From contig JAESUA010000412.1 of assembly GCA_016763255.1 (NCBI GenBank), positions 1-10,132 of the forward strand: a stretch of 10,132 bases of DNA, read 5' to 3'. The notes under the pieces were generated by a model, which had not been told where the DNA came from, did not search any database, and was given only the letters and a program-made list of their open reading frames with translations. The position numbers and the translations under genes were made by a program. This document shows, one piece after another, positions 1 to 5,970 of the stretch. Each line of letters begins with the position of its first letter. Positions within the stretch are counted from its first letter, which is position 1. The stretch comes from Magnetovibrio sp. (GTDB lineage Bacteria > Pseudomonadota > Alphaproteobacteria > Rhodospirillales > Magnetovibrionaceae).

Positions 1-863
1 CCCCGCCACCACCTGTGCAAAAAGCCCAATCAGCGCCGGTCGCAAAAGCCCCGGCGCAAGTGATCATCGCGCCGTCATTTGACGTGGTGCGGGTGAACCC
101 CGAAGGCAACGCGGTCATGGCTGGGCGCGCCCATCCCGGTAGCACCGTCGAAATCCTGGATGGTGAAAACATCTTTGGCAGCGTCGCAACAGACACCCGC
201 GGCGAATGGGTCTATGTCCCTGAAAATCTACTGGAACCGGGTGAGCGACGCCTTGGTCTGCGTATGCTGCGTGATGGCCACGCCCCCGTTCTTTCCGATC
301 ATGTGGTGATCTTGGTGGTGCCACCACGCGGCGGCAGTTCTGATGGGGCCCTGGCATTGAAGGTCCGACGCGACGGCACCGGCCCCAGTGAAGTCCTACA
401 AAAACCCGGTCCCCAAGACATCTTCGGCGTCGATTCCGTCGATTACGGCGGCGGCAACCTGACCATCAGCGGCCACGCCAAGCCTGAGCACACTGTGCAG
501 CTCTATATCGACAACCGTTTCATCGGACGCTCAAACGCCGACCAAGCCGGACGCTGGTCGATTTCGCCGCAAGCCGACATTGCGCCAGGGACCTATACCC
601 TGCGCGCCGACATGCTGGATGACAAAGCCCAGGTGATTGCCCGACGCGAACTGCCTTTCCAGCGTGCCGAACTGGCGGACACGCAAAACCTGGAACCCGG
701 AAGTTTCATCGTGGTTCAGCCCGGCAACAGCCTGTGGCGCTTGGCCGAACGGACCTATGGCCAAGGGATGCGCTACCATATGATCTTCGAGGCCAATCAG
801 GACTTGATTCGCAACGCTGATCTGATTTACCCCGGACAAGTGTTCCGCCTGCCGGGCCAATAA
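1..863 (+). CDS. LysM-domain envelope protein with two Ig-like modules (5' truncated)
   Basis: Probably a periplasmic or cell-envelope protein that binds peptidoglycan through its C-terminal LysM domain; the precise role is unknown. The frame is open to the window edge and encodes four prolines just before the GTG at 15, so that GTG is most likely an internal valine in a proline-rich linker and the true start lies outside. Counting from the GTG as residue 1, a first beta-sandwich-like module covers about 20-100 and a related one about 139-215. Both carry a G-x-A-x-P pattern, then a hydrophobic strand and a D-x-x-G-x-W turn (GEW at 63-65, GRW at 179-181). LysM occupies about 230-280, with [13 protein letters not shown] and [10 protein letters not shown] as its recognisable blocks. 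The gene ends with TAA 104 bases before psd and is probably a separate transcription unit, given the hairpin between them. Family assignment is firm for LysM and inferred for the Ig-like modules. Confidence 0.85.
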   Translation, partial: PPPPVQKAQSAPVAKAPAQVIIAPSFDVVRVNPEGNAVMAGRAHPGSTVEILDGENIFGSVATDTRGEWVYVPENLLEPGERRLGLRMLRDGHAPVLSDHVVILVVPPRGGSSDGALALKVRRDGTGPSEVLQKPGPQDIFGVDSVDYGGGNLTISGHAKPEHTVQLYIDNRFIGRSNADQAGRWSISPQADIAPGTYTLRADMLDDKAQVIARRELPFQRAELADTQNLEPGSFIVVQPGNSLWRLAERTYGQGMRYHMIFEANQDLIRNADLIYPGQVFRLPGQ

Positions 864-895
864 ATCGCCGATCAATACAAGACTTAACGTTTCAT

Positions 896-924
896 CCTAG
901 CGCCGCTACACTGCGCGTAGGTTT
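896..924 (+). terminator. Imperfect hairpin after the LysM gene, possible terminator
   Basis: CCTA GCGC (896-903) pairs with GCGC G TAGG (913-921) across a 9-base loop, leaving one bulged G at 917. Three T residues and an A run follow. The GC-rich stem suits an intrinsic terminator for the LysM gene ending at 863, but the T tract is short, so termination may be weak and psd may receive read-through. Confidence 0.4.
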
Positions 925-928
925 AAAG

Positions 929-942
929 CCGGACCAATCCGG
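929..942 (+). other. Perfect 5-bp stem-loop in the psd leader
   Basis: CCGGA (929-933) and TCCGG (938-942) are exact reverse complements around the tetraloop CCAA. The hairpin sits 10 bases before the GAGGA ribosome-binding site of psd (953-957) and 7 bases after the preceding terminator-like hairpin. It may be a second part of the terminator, a leader structure, or chance. No regulatory role can be shown from sequence alone. Confidence 0.3.
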
Positions 943-967
943 GCAACAGATTGAGGAATATGCATTC

Positions 968-1651
968 GTGAAGACCATTTTGGTTCCCATCAACAAAGCC
1001 GGTTGGCCGTTCATCGCGCTGTTTGGCGTGATCGCCATCGCTCTGGGTTATTATGCCGAGCCTTTGGGCTGGATTGGTGTTGTGCTGACACTGTGGTGTG
1101 CCTACTTCTTCCGTGACCCCGATCGTGTCACCCCAAGCCGTGCGGGTCTGGTCATCGCACCGGCCGATGGTCGCGTGTGTCTGGTGGATGAGGCCGTGCC
1201 CCCGGCCGAGCTGGAAATGGGCATTGAGCCCCGTCCGCGCGTGTGCATTTTCATGAACGTCTTCAACGTCCATGTGAACCGGGCACCGATGGACGGCACC
1301 ATCGCCAAGATCGCTTATCGGCCCGGCAAGTTTTTCAATGCCGAACTCGACAAGGCGTCTGAGTTCAACGAACGCATGTCTTTGTCCATGGACACCGCAT
1401 CAGGACATTCCATCGCCTTCGTGCAGATTGCAGGCCTTGTGGCACGGCGTATTCTTTGTCAGGTCAAAGAAGGCGATCAGATGCAAGCCGGTCAACGCTT
1501 CGGCCTGATCCGGTTTGGATCGCGCGTTGATGTGTATCTGCCCAAGGGTGGAAAATCCATGCTGTCGGTGGGTCAATTGACCACCGCCGGGGAAACGGTG
1601 GTTGCCGATTTGACCTCCGACGAAGCCCAACGCGACGGTGAGGTTCGCTGA
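968..1651 (+). CDS. psd: Phosphatidylserine decarboxylase proenzyme, short form
   Basis: Removes CO2 from phosphatidylserine to give phosphatidylethanolamine, the last step of that pathway, at the inner membrane. The 227-residue length fits the short proteobacterial/archaeal-like class rather than the roughly 300-residue E. coli type. A hydrophobic N-terminal hairpin (about 12-48) should anchor it. Recognisable family blocks are APADGRV (64-70), [12 protein letters not shown] (99-110) and RFGS (182-185). By family knowledge the chain self-cleaves between G184 and S185, converting the serine to the pyruvoyl cofactor and giving beta and alpha subunits. The start is GTG, with GAGGA at 953-957 ten bases upstream and no in-frame ATG before it. 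An ATG at 960 is out of frame and stops after three codons, overlapping the GTG. The TGA shares its last base with the pssA ATG, so the two genes form an operon and are probably translationally coupled. Confidence 0.95.
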   Translation: MKTILVPINKAGWPFIALFGVIAIALGYYAEPLGWIGVVLTLWCAYFFRDPDRVTPSRAGLVIAPADGRVCLVDEAVPPAELEMGIEPRPRVCIFMNVFNVHVNRAPMDGTIAKIAYRPGKFFNAELDKASEFNERMSLSMDTASGHSIAFVQIAGLVARRILCQVKEGDQMQAGQRFGLIRFGSRVDVYLPKGGKSMLSVGQLTTAGETVVADLTSDEAQRDGEVR

Positions 1652-2466
1652 TGATTAAGGCCAGCCTGCCCAAACGCCCCAAACGTCCGCGCTTGTCGAT
1701 CAACGTCATGATCCCCAATATGTTGACGCTGATGGCGCTGTGTTCGGGACTGACCGCAATCCGCTTCGCCTACGAAGGTCGTTGGGAGCACGCCACACTG
1801 GCGATCCTTGCCGCGGCAATTTTGGACACGCTGGACGGGCGCATCGCCCGTTTGATGAAAGGCACAACAAAATTTGGCGCCGAGCTTGATTCGCTCGCCG
1901 ATATCCTCAGTTTTGGTGTCGCGCCACCGATGATGCTGTATTTCTGGTCGCTGCAAGATGTTGGCCGCTTTGGCTGGGTTATGGTTTTACTGTTCGCCGT
2001 CAGTTGTGCGTTGCGTTTGGCACGTTTCAACACCGCGGCAGAAGACCCCAACCCGCCCGCCTGGGCCTCGACCTTCTTTTCCGGTGTGCCCGCCCCGGCA
2101 GCCGCCGGCTTGGTCTTGCTACCGATGATCATTTCCTTCAATTTATTTGAAGACTTTGCACGGCGCCCCGAAGTGGTGTCGGCATTCATGATCGTGGTCT
2201 CGATCTTGATGGTCAGTTCGGTCCCCACCTATTCGTTTAAAAAGGTCAAACTGAGCCCTAAATTGGTGCTGCCGCTGATGGTCACTGTCGGTTTGGTGAT
2301 CGCCAGCATGGTCAGCGCGCCCTGGGTGACCCTATCGGGTGTTTTGGTCGCATATATGATTTCCATCCCGTTCGCGGTGCGCAGTTATCGCAAAATTTGC
2401 CAGCGTACGGGTGGCCGTGGATCCGATGGTGAAACAGCTGATGATGACAACCTCAATGCCCAATAG
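1651..2466 (+). CDS. pssA: CDP-diacylglycerol--serine O-phosphatidyltransferase (phosphatidylserine synthase)
   Basis: Transfers a phosphatidyl group from CDP-diacylglycerol to L-serine, releasing CMP and giving the phosphatidylserine that Psd then decarboxylates. The complete CDP-alcohol phosphotransferase signature D-G-x2-A-R-x8-G-x3-D-x3-D lies at residues 62-84 (D62, G63, A66, R67, G76, D80, D84), so the metal and CDP site appears intact. About eight hydrophobic segments (around 17-40, 47-60, 83-99, 107-122, 142-165, 175-193, 204-225, 226-243) mark an integral inner-membrane protein of the membrane-bound class. A basic N-terminus (KRPKRPR) precedes the first segment, and the last 25 residues form a hydrophilic acidic tail. 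The ATG overlaps the psd stop by one base and has GAGG at 1640-1643, seven bases upstream. The last codons and the TAG fall inside the first copy of a 14-bp tandem repeat. Confidence 0.95.
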   Translation: MIKASLPKRPKRPRLSINVMIPNMLTLMALCSGLTAIRFAYEGRWEHATLAILAAAILDTLDGRIARLMKGTTKFGAELDSLADILSFGVAPPMMLYFWSLQDVGRFGWVMVLLFAVSCALRLARFNTAAEDPNPPAWASTFFSGVPAPAAAGLVLLPMIISFNLFEDFARRPEVVSAFMIVVSILMVSSVPTYSFKKVKLSPKLVLPLMVTVGLVIASMVSAPWVTLSGVLVAYMISIPFAVRSYRKICQRTGGRGSDGETADDDNLNAQ

Positions 2467-2511
2467 CACATGCCCAATAGCACATGCCCAATAGCACATG
2501 CCCAATAGCAC
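2456..2511. repeat. Four perfect tandem copies of a 14-bp unit
   Basis: The unit ATGCCCAATAGCAC occurs at 2456-2469, 2470-2483, 2484-2497 and 2498-2511 with no mismatches. Copy 1 supplies the end of pssA (the last bases of its Asn codon, then Ala, Gln and TAG), and copies 2-4 are extra. The array fills almost all of the space between the convergent pssA and DUF2336-like genes. Because the unit is not a multiple of three, the pssA frame meets the same TAG again only after three units (2506-2508). Copy-number change would not alter PssA. Replication slippage is the likely origin, and no strong hairpin is formed. Confidence 0.97.
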
Positions 2512-2519
2512 TTGAACGG

Positions 2520-3635
2520 CTAAATTTTCGCCAGCAAACCTTCAATCGTATCTTGGTAGTCATTGTCGCACTGCCATAACTCGACCACCTTGCGGGCTTC
2601 GCTGTTCACAATGCTGCGGTACATGTCCAAGATCGTATTGACCTCTTCACGTGTGGCTTTCGCACGCCCCGGCGCAACCCGGCGGCTTTTGCGAAATATT
2701 GTGGCGAAGTCGAGTTCCGACAGGTCAATGGCGCGGCACGCAATGGCGATGCCATGACCGCCCTTTTCAAACACGATCCGCCGGATGATGACGGTGTTGA
2801 GCTTGGTAAGATCCGCCAAAATTGCCAAAAACAATGGAATCTCACCATCGGATAAAGTTTGCACCAACATCACCGGGGTGATCATGCCCCGTTCACGCAA
2901 GCTTTTGATCAATTCTGATTCAGGTTCATCTCTCTCGTTCTGGCTTGCTTGATAGCCTTCCTGGGCGGCTTGTTCCAACAAACGGTCTACGGTGGCCGTA
3001 TCGATATCATATCGATCCACAATATCGGTGCGCAACGCAGCGGATACCCACATAAACATTTTTTTAGCCAGGGTTTCACTGAGCTCGGAACGATGCAAAA
3101 GCGGTTCTTGAAAGGTGTCGACACGTTTGGATTGCTCGACCAGATAGCCCATCGTTGCTTGTGAAAGTGATGCACTGTCATTTTTCAGCAAACTTTTGAT
3201 AACCCCAACATTTTCGGTCTCAACCAAGGCATCACAAACCCCCTCGCCAATACCTTCACGCAAGGTGATCGCAAGGTGATATTCCTCGGTCCGCAAATGG
3301 ATGATCTCAATCAAGTCCTCATCGCGCAATACCTTGCTTTTGCTTAAGATCGGAAAGGCAACTTCGGCCTTATCGGCAGCCAGAGTCTTGGCAAGAGCCA
3401 AGGGTGTAGCCGGGTCTTTTGCTAATTTTTCACTGAGCTTTTGGCGAACGGAAACCTCAACCTCGCGCACAAGGTGCTGAATGATGTTGAACATGAGACT
3501 GCGTTCACGGTCACTCAGGGCCCCCCCGCGCTCATCAAAGAGGCTGTCGACGATATCGGCGAGCTCCGTTTTGCTTTTTGCTGACTTTTCACGCGCCAGC
3601 TCTAGCAAATGTTGTGCATCGAGCTTCATGCCCAT
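2520..3635 (-). CDS. DUF2336-like helical protein, function unknown
   Basis: A 371-residue soluble protein with no signal peptide or membrane segment, predicted to be almost wholly alpha-helical. It resembles the alphaproteobacterial DUF2336 family, recognised by general pattern rather than a search. Residues about 68-170 look like short HEAT-like helical repeats (LAKDPATPLALAKTLA, then VLRDEDLIEII at 102-112, then further units). About 235-255 is a charged linker, and 255-371 is a second helical domain ending in a conserved-looking W354 region. The start at 3635 is preferred over the ATG two codons later at 3629: GAGGAGA (plus 3645-3651) lies nine bases before the first but 15 before the second. 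It is transcribed divergently from the first histidine kinase and converges on pssA across the 14-bp repeats. No enzymatic motif is visible; a protein-protein adaptor role is possible but inferred. Confidence 0.8.
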   Translation of the reverse strand: MGMKLDAQHLLELAREKSAKSKTELADIVDSLFDERGGALSDRERSLMFNIIQHLVREVEVSVRQKLSEKLAKDPATPLALAKTLAADKAEVAFPILSKSKVLRDEDLIEIIHLRTEEYHLAITLREGIGEGVCDALVETENVGVIKSLLKNDSASLSQATMGYLVEQSKRVDTFQEPLLHRSELSETLAKKMFMWVSAALRTDIVDRYDIDTATVDRLLEQAAQEGYQASQNERDEPESELIKSLRERGMITPVMLVQTLSDGEIPLFLAILADLTKLNTVIIRRIVFEKGGHGIAIACRAIDLSELDFATIFRKSRRVAPGRAKATREEVNTILDMYRSIVNSEARKVVELWQCDNDYQDTIEGLLAKI

Positions 3636-3670
3636 TGATCATCGTCTCCTCATTTTGCCGTCTCGGCCCT

Positions 3671-3679
3671 AATATATCA
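3671..3679 (-). promoter_or_regulatory. Extended -10 promoter candidate for the DUF2336-like gene
   Basis: Read on the minus strand, TG-A-TATATT (3679 down to 3671) fits the extended -10 form TGn-TATAAT with one mismatch. A start about seven bases downstream, near 3664, would give a leader of about 28 bases containing the GAGGAGA ribosome-binding site. No good -35 is visible, as is usual for extended -10 promoters. The region where a -35 would lie is occupied by an inverted repeat. Confidence 0.4.
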
Positions 3680-3681
3680 AC

Positions 3682-3695
3682 GTAACATCCGTTAC
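3682..3695. promoter_or_regulatory. Inverted repeat GTAAC-N4-GTTAC, possible operator
   Basis: GTAAC (3682-3686) and GTTAC (3691-3695) are exact reverse complements separated by ATCC. The element lies just upstream of the extended -10 of the DUF2336-like gene, where a bound regulator could block or recruit polymerase. The half-site CGTTACA (3690-3696) recurs at 3781-3787. The regulator is unknown. Confidence 0.4.
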
Positions 3696-3773
3696 AGATC
3701 AGCGCATCTAATGAATTTCATGGATTATTCAAATCAATATTGCACAACATAAACCAACACACTCATGTATACA

Positions 3774-3788
3774 TTACAAACGTTACAA
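3774..3788. promoter_or_regulatory. Direct repeat TTACAA-N3-TTACAA in the divergent promoter region
   Basis: TTACAA occurs at 3774-3779 and again at 3783-3788, a 9-base period, and the second copy lies within CGTTACAA, sharing its core with the inverted repeat at 3682-3695. The site is about 90 bases upstream of the first kinase. It may be a binding site for a regulator acting on either divergent gene; this is inference. Confidence 0.3.
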
Positions 3789-3793
3789 CCTTC

Positions 3794-3807
3794 ATGAATT
3801 ATGAATT
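3794..3807. repeat. 7-bp tandem repeat (ATGAATT twice)
   Basis: ATGAATT is present twice back to back at 3794-3800 and 3801-3807, just after the TTACAA direct repeat. It is short and AT-rich, so chance is possible, but it adds to the density of repeated elements in this 241-base intergenic region. Confidence 0.4.
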
Positions 3808-3850
3808 ACATCTTTTAGTAGTGTCTATTTTGTGGTTTAAGGGTTCTCTG

Positions 3851-3868
3851 ATGGATCCGATAGAATAG
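3851..3868 (+). other. Possible five-codon leader ORF before the first kinase
   Basis: ATG GAT CCG ATA GAA TAG encodes MDPIE and stops eight bases before the kinase GTG, in another frame. AAGGG at 3839-3843, seven bases upstream, is a better ribosome-binding site than the AGG (3867-3869) before the kinase start. It could modulate translation of the kinase or be fortuitous. Confidence 0.3.
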
Positions 3869-3876
3869 GTTTTTTA

Positions 3877-5433
3877 GTGGTCAACGACTATCAAAACCGC
3901 AAACCACGCAACTGGCCCTCATTTTCCGGTAATGCCGATGAACGGGCCTCAAATGCTTTATCGCGTCTGGAAGACATCTCACGCCTGGTCAGCGAAATCA
4001 TCTGGGAAACCGATAAAGATGGCATTTTGACCTTTGTCTCCGAACGATCTTTCGAGGTTTTGAACTTGTTGCCTCAGCAGATGATTGGTTACAAGCTGTG
4101 TGACCTGGGCATATTTCGCGCCGCCAACGGCACCGCACAGGCCCCCGACTGGCAAAAACCGTTCCGCGATCATTTATTCACAATCAAACATCAAAACGGT
4201 GACATCAAAACCCTTTTGGTCAGTGGCCTGCCAAACTTCGACAAAGAGACATGGCAACTGGCCGGCGTTTACGGCACCGCCGAAGACATCACCCAGCGCC
4301 TCAAGGCAGAAAAATCGTTCCGCATGTTGTCCGAAATCATCGAACAAAACCCATCAATGGTGTTTGTCACGGACTTGGATGGAAAGATCGAATACGTCAA
4401 CACCATGTTCAAAAAGATGACCGGCTATAACGATCATGAAATCATCGGACAAACGCCCCGCCTGTTGCAATCCGGACTGACCCCGCAATCTTTTTATGAA
4501 GACCTATGGAGCGCCGTCTTGGCGGGTGATAAGTGGCAGGGAGAAATTCAAAACAAACGCAATGACGGCAGCATTTTTTGGGCGCAACTGACCATCAACC
4601 CGGTGGCCTTACACGGCACTAAAATCAACCACTTCGTTGCCGTTCTTGAGGACATATCAGACCGCAAAGCAGCCGAAAAGAGGCTCACTCTCGCCAAGGA
4701 ACAAGCCGAAATTGCCAGCCGCACGAAGTCGGAAATTCTGGCCAACACCAGTCACGAACTGCGCACCCCGTTGAACGCCATCATCGGATCTTCCAGTGCC
4801 ATTAAGAGCGAAACATTTGGTCCCCTGGGCAACCCCGCATACAGCGATTACATCGATATCATCAAAGAAAGCGGCGAACATCTGCTGGCACTGATCAACG
4901 ATATCCTCGATGTAGCCTCTTTGGAGGCATCGCAAGTTAAGCTTGTTCGCACCCATTTCAAGCTTGCACAGGTGTTACAATCATCGTTTCGATTGCTTGC
5001 ACCGCGCGCCGATCATGCCCAGATTACGTTGTCCTATGACGGTATTGATGAGACTCTCATGTTGGATGCTGATGAAAGACGCATCAAACAGATTTTCCTC
5101 AATCTTTTGTCCAATGCCGTGAAGTTCACCCCGGATGGCGGTCAAGTCAATGTGGGCTGCAGCCATGAAAAATGCGGTGGTCTGACCATCTCCGTCTCCG
5201 ACACCGGCATTGGCATGGATGAAGACGACATCATCAAAGCGATGTCACAATTTGGCCAAGTCGAAAGCGACCATACCCGCAAGTACCACGGCACCGGATT
5301 GGGCTTGCCGCTGACTCAAGGGCTTGTGGAACTTCACGACGGCAAGCTGGAAATCATCAGCATAAAGGGGTCTGGAACCTCCGTAGAAATCTTTCTACCC
5401 AAAACATGCATCGCACACAGTCCAAACAACTAA
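3877..5433 (+). CDS. Soluble PAS-PAS sensor histidine kinase
   Basis: A 518-residue two-component kinase expected to autophosphorylate and pass phosphate to an unlinked response regulator. No membrane segment or signal peptide is visible, so it should sense a cytoplasmic cue. Domains in order: a diverged PAS (about 36-142, ending in the GTAEDITQR PAC-type tail), a canonical PAS (about 150-265), a short coiled coil (265-285), HisKA with H293 in HELRTPLN, and HATPase_c with N409 and N413, the G1 box DTGIGM (442-447) and the G2 box GTGLGL (472-477). All catalytic elements look intact. The HisKA region with FGPLG, SGEHLL and INDILD resembles the alphaproteobacterial PleC/DivJ/PdhS group. The start is GTG with a weak AGG seven bases upstream; the frame closes at a TAA at 3838 and contains no ATG before the GTG. 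It is divergent from the DUF2336-like gene, and no receiver domain is present. Confidence 0.92.
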   Translation: MVNDYQNRKPRNWPSFSGNADERASNALSRLEDISRLVSEIIWETDKDGILTFVSERSFEVLNLLPQQMIGYKLCDLGIFRAANGTAQAPDWQKPFRDHLFTIKHQNGDIKTLLVSGLPNFDKETWQLAGVYGTAEDITQRLKAEKSFRMLSEIIEQNPSMVFVTDLDGKIEYVNTMFKKMTGYNDHEIIGQTPRLLQSGLTPQSFYEDLWSAVLAGDKWQGEIQNKRNDGSIFWAQLTINPVALHGTKINHFVAVLEDISDRKAAEKRLTLAKEQAEIASRTKSEILANTSHELRTPLNAIIGSSSAIKSETFGPLGNPAYSDYIDIIKESGEHLLALINDILDVASLEASQVKLVRTHFKLAQVLQSSFRLLAPRADHAQITLSYDGIDETLMLDADERRIKQIFLNLLSNAVKFTPDGGQVNVGCSHEKCGGLTISVSDTGIGMDEDDIIKAMSQFGQVESDHTRKYHGTGLGLPLTQGLVELHDGKLEIISIKGSGTSVEIFLPKTCIAHSPNN

Positions 5434-5487
5434 AAAACCCTTACAATCCTCATGCTAAAATTATGTTGCCCTCAAGGATCGCATTCG

Positions 5488-5679
5488 ATGAAACTTGCGA
5501 TAAGAGAGGGTGCCTCCTCAATTTCCGAAAAGCCTGTCCCCAATGGCGGCCAGATCAGTCTTTACTTTTTGCAGATTTTTCCCGAAAAAGCCGCCGCGCG
5601 CGCATCACAGGCGTTATCTCGCCAAGACGGAGTTCTCTCCTCCGGTCGCCTAAACCACCCGGTAAACCGACAAGAATAG
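5488..5679 (+). CDS. Possible small protein of 63 residues, unrecognised
   Basis: Starts at ATG 5488, with AAGGA at 5474-5478 nine bases upstream, which favours it over the in-frame ATG at 5452 that has no such site. The product begins MKLAIREGASS and ends in a basic tail. It has one short hydrophobic stretch (ISLYFLQIF) too small for a confident membrane helix. Part of the frame (about codons 34-43) has GC-ending codons like the neighbouring genes, the rest does not. No family is recognised. It could be a real small protein, a remnant, or an accidental frame. Confidence 0.25.
   Translation: MKLAIREGASSISEKPVPNGGQISLYFLQIFPEKAAARASQALSRQDGVLSSGRLNHPVNRQE
5522..5592. repeat. Pair of related palindromic elements (TTTCCGAAAAGCC type)
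   Basis: TTTCCGAAAAGCC (5522-5534) recurs as the slightly expanded TTTTTCCCGAAAAAGCC (5576-5592). Each core is itself nearly palindromic (TTTC/GAAA arms). They lie inside the 63-codon frame. Their similarity may be chance or reflect an old duplication or paired binding sites. Confidence 0.35.
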
Positions 5680-5683
5680 AGTT

Positions 5684-5713
5684 TTGACATTTGTTTTGGA
5701 GCGACCCAATGAT
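5684..5713 (+). promoter_or_regulatory. Possible sigma-70-type promoter between the kinases
   Basis: An exact TTGACA at 5684-5689 is followed, after 18 bases, by AATGAT (5708-5713), a four-of-six match to TATAAT. Transcription would begin near 5720 and run toward the second kinase, giving a leader of about 250 bases. The -35 is striking but the -10 is weak. This promoter would be incompatible with translation of the 51-codon frame starting at 5709 from the same transcript. Confidence 0.3.
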
Positions 5714-5864
5714 TTATTGGCTTGCTGGCATTGCACGGATGCTCACTGTAAATGCACTATATGCAAGCAGGCGGAGTTACCGAATAAGTGCCTTAAACAT
5801 AAAATTTAATGCCAAAATTAATAAATGGTTTTTATCTGTAATTTCTATAAATTATCATATTTAG
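5709..5864 (+). CDS. Possible 51-residue small protein, unrecognised
   Basis: ATG at 5709 has GGAG at 5698-5701, seven bases upstream, which is the textbook spacing. The predicted product starts MIYWLAGIARMLTV and is basic in its middle, with hydrophobic patches at both ends (IYWLAGIA and WFLSVISI). Codon use in the second half is AT-rich and unlike the flanking genes. No family is recognised. An accidental frame in AT-rich DNA is as likely as a real gene, and a candidate promoter overlaps its start. Confidence 0.22.
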   Translation: MIYWLAGIARMLTVNALYASRRSYRISALNIKFNAKINKWFLSVISINYHI

Positions 5865-5970
5865 TATGTACAATCTTGTATTGCACTCAGGTCGATATAA
5901 GATTATCTAACACTTGAATGTCCCTTGCGACGAGCGCCGCTGCGAGTCACACCAATGATAATGATCCGAA

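Larger units (their letters stand above)
5434..5970. other. 537-bp intergenic region between the two kinases
   Basis: No convincing conserved gene is visible here. The first half (to about 5680) has the base composition of neighbouring genes and holds a 63-codon open frame. The second half is AT-rich and holds a 51-codon frame, a consensus TTGACA, and AT-rich stretches up to the second kinase. No strong intrinsic terminator follows the first kinase. CCAAT-N5-ATTGG (5706-5720) and CGGAG-N7-CTCCG (5628-5644) are short inverted repeats. The tract could be a decayed gene plus promoter region, or could encode a small RNA; neither is established. Confidence 0.6.

Noticed and set aside
15..17. GTG as start of the LysM protein
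   Set aside because: The preceding in-frame codons encode four prolines up to the window edge and no ribosome-binding site is visible, so the gene most likely begins outside.
1514..1528. Defective psd because the E. coli-type LGST motif is absent
   Set aside because: Short-form enzymes of this class carry a GS cleavage site within an RFGS context, which is present at residues 182-185.
2456..2511. CRISPR array
   Set aside because: The units are 14 bp, contiguous and have no spacers; this is a simple tandem repeat.
3851..3879. Frameshift making ATG 3851 the true kinase start
   Set aside because: Two in-frame stops (3866-3868 and 3875-3877) follow in that frame and the sequence before the GTG shows no PAS-like coding, so GTG 3877 is simpler.
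5406..5687. 93-codon frame overlapping the end of the first kinase
   Set aside because: It begins inside the kinase in another frame, has no ribosome-binding site, and its Arg/Ser/Pro-rich product looks like a shadow of the adjacent frame.
5881..5909. Promoter TTGCAC-N17-TATCTA before the second kinase
   Set aside because: Both boxes match consensus at only about half of positions, no better than chance in AT-rich DNA.
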